From contig JAAOIL010000038.1 of NCBI GenBank assembly GCA_015163825.1, positions 1 through 8,978 of the forward strand: DNA of 8,978 bases, read 5' to 3'. Position 1 is the first letter of the stretch, and each line of letters begins with the position of its first letter. The position numbers and the translations under genes are program-made. The DNA comes from Alphaproteobacteria bacterium. Its GTDB lineage: Bacteria; Pseudomonadota; Alphaproteobacteria; RS24. The notes below the pieces were generated by a model. It made no database searches. It was not told the origin of the DNA and was given only the letters and a program-made list of their open reading frames with translations. Below are positions 6,472 through 8,978 of this stretch, in pieces.

Positions 6472-8052
6472 TTAATTGACCTTTGGTAGTTTCTCGAATT
6501 GATGGAAGGGTGGTGGTGAAGACAGTGTCCACTCTAGTGTGTCTGCGCCCTCGCCCCATGGGTTATCTGCCGCCGCATCTTTGCGATAAAAGGCGAGTAT
6601 CATACCGATTAAGAATATGCCCACCCCAGAAGCGGAAATATAACTGCCAATAGATGACCAATAGTTCCAGTCTGCGAAAGCATCGGGATAATCTACATAG
6701 CGGCGTGGCATACCAGCCATACCCAAGAAGTGTTGCGGGAAGAACAACAGATTAACCCCGATAAAGGTTACCCAGAAATGCAGTTTCCCCCAGAATTCGG
6801 AATAATTATAGCCAAACATTTTACCGAACCAGTAATACCAGCCAGCGAATATGGCGAAGAGGGCGCCGAGCGACAGCACATAATGGAAGTGGGCGACCAC
6901 GAAATAGGTATCGTGATAGGCTTGGTCTACCCCTGCATTGGCGAGCATCACGCCTGTAACCCCGCCGAATGTAAACAGGGAGATGAAGCCTAATGCCCAT
7001 AGCATTGGCGTTTTGAATTCTATAGAGCCGCCCCACATTGTGGCAATCCAAGAGAATATTTTTATACCTGTTGGCACGGCGATAACCATTGTTGCGACGA
7101 CAAAATAGACTTCTGCGTCAAGGCTTAGCCCTGTTGTGAACATATGGTGCGCCCACACGATAGAGCCCACCCCACCGATAGCGACCATAGCATAGACCAT
7201 ACCCAAATAGCCAAAGATTGGTTTTTTAGAGAATGTAGAAATGACGTGGCTGACAATACCGAAGCCCGGCAATATAAGCACATAGACTTCCGGATGCCCG
7301 AAGAACCAGAACAAATGCTGGAATAAAACAGGGTCGCCCCCGCCTGCGGGATCAAAAAATGTTGTGCCGAAATTGCGGTCTGTTAAAAGCATTGTGATTG
7401 CCCCCGCCAAGACAGGTAATGTAATCAGCAATATAAAAACGGTGACCAAAATAGACCACACAAAGAGTGGCATTTTATGCAATGTCATACCTGGTGCGCG
7501 CATATTGAATATGGTGGTCATAAAGTTTATCGCCCCCAAAATGGAAGAAAGCCCCGCTACATGCAAAGATAAAATCGCGTAATCTACCGCAGGTCCTGGT
7601 TGCCCCGAAGTTGAAAGCGGCGGATAAATCGTCCAGCCCCCCCCGACACCCGTATTCGCCGCAGACGGACCATCAACAAACATAGAAATACCCAGCAATA
7701 TAAATGCCACAGGCAATAACCAAAACGAGATATTATTCATACGAGGAAAAGCCATATCAGGTGCGCCTATCATCAGTGGCACAAACCAATTGCCAAAGCC
7801 GCCTATCATCGCGGGCATAACGACAAAGAACACCATAATTAACCCATGCCCTGTCACCAACACATTATAAAGATGATAGTCGCCGCCTAAAATGCCATCG
7901 CCCGGAAACTGCAACTCCATCCGCATCAACACCGACATCGCACCGCCAACAATGCCGCCAATAATCGCGAATATCAAATACATCGTACCAATATCCTTAT
8001 GATTGGTAGAGTAAATATAGCGGCGCCAGCCCGTTGGATTTGTATCAGTCAT
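6472..8052 (-). CDS. coxA: Cytochrome c oxidase subunit I (aa3, A1 type)
   Basis: The catalytic subunit, 526 residues with about twelve membrane helices. Ligands are all visible: heme a by H69 (VTGHGL) and H390; heme a3 by H388 (VAHFHYVLS); CuB by H253, H302 and H303; Y257 is the cross-linking tyrosine in FGHPEVYVLILPGFG. E255 in HPEV marks the A1 class with a full D-pathway, whose entry D99 is in GAPDMAFP; the K-pathway lysine is K331 (TGIKIFSW). The start is taken at the ATG at 8052, because AGAGGAG (8066-8060) sits 7 bases upstream; an in-frame TTG at 8058 would be only 1 base from that site. The stop of coxB overlaps the ribosome site, giving a 12-bp gap. A run of eight C on the plus strand (7637-7644) encodes the conserved GGG of GVGGGWTIYPPL. 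Confidence 0.99.
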   Translation of the reverse strand: MTDTNPTGWRRYIYSTNHKDIGTMYLIFAIIGGIVGGAMSVLMRMELQFPGDGILGGDYHLYNVLVTGHGLIMVFFVVMPAMIGGFGNWFVPLMIGAPDMAFPRMNNISFWLLPVAFILLGISMFVDGPSAANTGVGGGWTIYPPLSTSGQPGPAVDYAILSLHVAGLSSILGAINFMTTIFNMRAPGMTLHKMPLFVWSILVTVFILLITLPVLAGAITMLLTDRNFGTTFFDPAGGGDPVLFQHLFWFFGHPEVYVLILPGFGIVSHVISTFSKKPIFGYLGMVYAMVAIGGVGSIVWAHHMFTTGLSLDAEVYFVVATMVIAVPTGIKIFSWIATMWGGSIEFKTPMLWALGFISLFTFGGVTGVMLANAGVDQAYHDTYFVVAHFHYVLSLGALFAIFAGWYYWFGKMFGYNYSEFWGKLHFWVTFIGVNLLFFPQHFLGMAGMPRRYVDYPDAFADWNYWSSIGSYISASGVGIFLIGMILAFYRKDAAADNPWGEGADTLEWTLSSPPPFHQFEKLPKVN

Positions 8053-8059
8053 AATCAAT

Positions 8060-8066
8060 CTCCTCT
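8060..8066 (-). promoter_or_regulatory. Ribosome binding site deciding the coxA start
   Basis: AGAGGAG lies 7 bases before the ATG at 8052 and overlaps the coxB TAG (8067-8065). It supports the ATG over the in-frame TTG at 8058. Confidence 0.85.
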
Positions 8067-8922
8067 ATTTCGTCTCTATGTTTGCAAGTTTGATAGTGTG
8101 GGGAAATGCCGCGCCATATTCGCGCTGCGCCTCTTTCAGCCACGCCTTAAATTTTTTCTGGGAGACAACCTCCACCCGAATAGGCATAAACGCATGGCGG
8201 ATGCCACATAGCTCAGAACACTGCCCATAATAAGTGCCCGTCTTATTAACACGGAACCAGACCTCATTTATTTTGCCGGGCACCGCATCCATCTTGACAC
8301 CAAAAGAAGGCATCGCCCAACTATGAATAACATCAGCCGCCGTAACCAATAGACGCACATTCGTATCAACAGGCACAACCAATGCCGTATCCGTTGCCAG
8401 TAGGCGAGGTTGCGCCCCGCGCTCCCCATCTTCTAGCATCAAAGAATCAAAAGCGAAGCCGCCATGGTCGGGATATTCATAACCCCAATACCACTGATAA
8501 CCAACAGCCTTAACCGTTATGCCCGCTTCGGGAATAGCGCGCACATGGCTGAGCAATCGAAACGAAGGAACCGCAATAACAACCAATATCACTATCGGAA
8601 TAATCGTCCAAACAACCTCTATCAAAGTGTTGTGGCTGGTCTTGGAAGGGGTTGGGTTAGCCGACGCCCGAAACCGCCACATCGTATAACCCATCAAACC
8701 AAACACAAATAATGTAATGATGGTGACAACATAAAGTAGGAAATTATTGAATTGCGTAACATTCTCCATAACAGGGGTGGCGGCTGGCTGAAACGTCCAC
8801 TGCCATGGCTCTGGTTGAGCCGCCAATGCCGCGCTTCCTCCCCCAATTACCCCAATGCCGAATGCCGCTAAAACTGCGCCTAGACCAAGAAAAAGTCCTG
8901 AAAATAATAAAATCCGCCTCAT
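8065..8922 (-). CDS. coxB: Cytochrome c oxidase subunit II (CuA-binding)
   Basis: A 285-residue subunit that accepts electrons from cytochrome c through the binuclear CuA centre. A signal-like segment (1-35, cleavage likely near ALAAQ) precedes two membrane helices (about 60-82 and 103-122) and a periplasmic cupredoxin domain. CuA ligands are H200 (VIHSW), C235, E237, C239 (GQCSELCG), H243 and M246. E102 in HNTLIEVVW is the likely K-pathway entry glutamate. The aromatic electron-entry patch YQWYWGYEYP (142-151) is intact. No C-terminal cytochrome c domain is present, so it is the aa3 form and not the caa3 form. The ATG at 8922 has AGGGAG (8935-8930) at 7 bases. It is the first gene of the visible unit; only 56 bp of upstream sequence lie in the window. 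Confidence 0.98.
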   Translation of the reverse strand: MRRILLFSGLFLGLGAVLAAFGIGVIGGGSAALAAQPEPWQWTFQPAATPVMENVTQFNNFLLYVVTIITLFVFGLMGYTMWRFRASANPTPSKTSHNTLIEVVWTIIPIVILVVIAVPSFRLLSHVRAIPEAGITVKAVGYQWYWGYEYPDHGGFAFDSLMLEDGERGAQPRLLATDTALVVPVDTNVRLLVTAADVIHSWAMPSFGVKMDAVPGKINEVWFRVNKTGTYYGQCSELCGIRHAFMPIRVEVVSQKKFKAWLKEAQREYGAAFPHTIKLANIETK

Positions 8923-8929
8923 ATTTATT

Positions 8930-8978
8930 CTCCCTATGAGATTTAAGGTGTTGCTGATTCTCTTATACTCTTTTTATA
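8930..8978 (-). promoter_or_regulatory. coxB leader: ribosome site and a possible -10 element
   Basis: AGGGAG (8935-8930) is a good ribosome site for coxB. Further upstream, TATAAG (8967-8962) and TATAAA (8978-8973) resemble -10 elements in an AT-rich stretch, which would give a short leader. Any -35 partner of the first or second lies at or beyond the window edge, so promoter status is not shown; the operon could also start further upstream. Confidence 0.35.

Noticed and set aside
6730..7582. Several plus-strand frames antisense to coxA
   Set aside because: coxA is unmistakable here; the opposite frames carry no membrane, signal or domain pattern and no ribosome sites I could support.
8053..8058. 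TTG two codons upstream as the coxA start
   Set aside because: It lies only 1 base from the ribosome site, whereas the ATG at 8052 has ideal spacing.

Overview
The window is a compact stretch of alphaproteobacterial chromosome dominated by a minus-strand aa3-type (A1 heme-copper) cytochrome c oxidase operon. The phylum-level guess rests on three things: the gene order coxB-coxA-ctaB-(small ORF)-ctaG-coxC-surf1-thrC, which is the classic alphaproteobacterial/rickettsial cox cluster; the mitochondria-like sequences of subunits I, II and III; and the YqgE/AlgH gene divergent from a DsbD/ScsB-like gene. Base composition is moderate, with frequent ATA, TTA and AAA codons next to GC-rich ones. I cannot name the genus; a free-living aquatic alphaproteobacterium is plausible but is only a guess.

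Layout from left to right. Positions 1-380 (minus) hold the 5' part of a periplasmic DsbD/ScsB-type protein that runs off the left edge. A 64-bp divergent intergenic region follows, then yqgE/algH on the plus strand (445-996). Everything from 961 to 8922 is on the minus strand and forms one tight transcription unit, read from right to left: coxB, coxA, ctaB, a 48-residue one-helix protein not seen by ordinary ORF length cut-offs, ctaG, coxC, surf1, thrC, and a 301-residue signal-peptide/multi-helix membrane protein of unknown function. The last gene converges on yqgE and overlaps its 3' end by 36 bp, so no room is left for an intergenic terminator.

The genes work together as follows. CoxA, CoxB and CoxC are the three core subunits of the oxidase. 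CtaB makes heme O, the precursor of heme A. CtaG (Cox11) inserts CuB into subunit I. Surf1 helps heme A insertion. The 48-residue protein sits where alphaproteobacterial cox operons often carry a small membrane protein (sometimes labelled CoxF). ThrC (threonine synthase) is metabolically unrelated but is commonly carried at the end of this cluster. Gene borders are extremely tight (a 1-bp overlap up to about a dozen bp), with Shine-Dalgarno sequences embedded in the final codons of the preceding gene, which suggests translational coupling.

All identifiable catalytic and metal ligands are present, so the oxidase looks functional. Start-codon choices worth recording: coxA most likely starts at the ATG at 8052 (not the in-frame TTG six bases upstream), surf1 starts at a TTG, and thrC starts at the internal ATG at 3258. 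I found no mobile elements, CRISPR arrays, tRNA or rRNA genes, and no evidence of an unprecedented system; the least explained items are the terminal membrane protein and the small one-helix protein.
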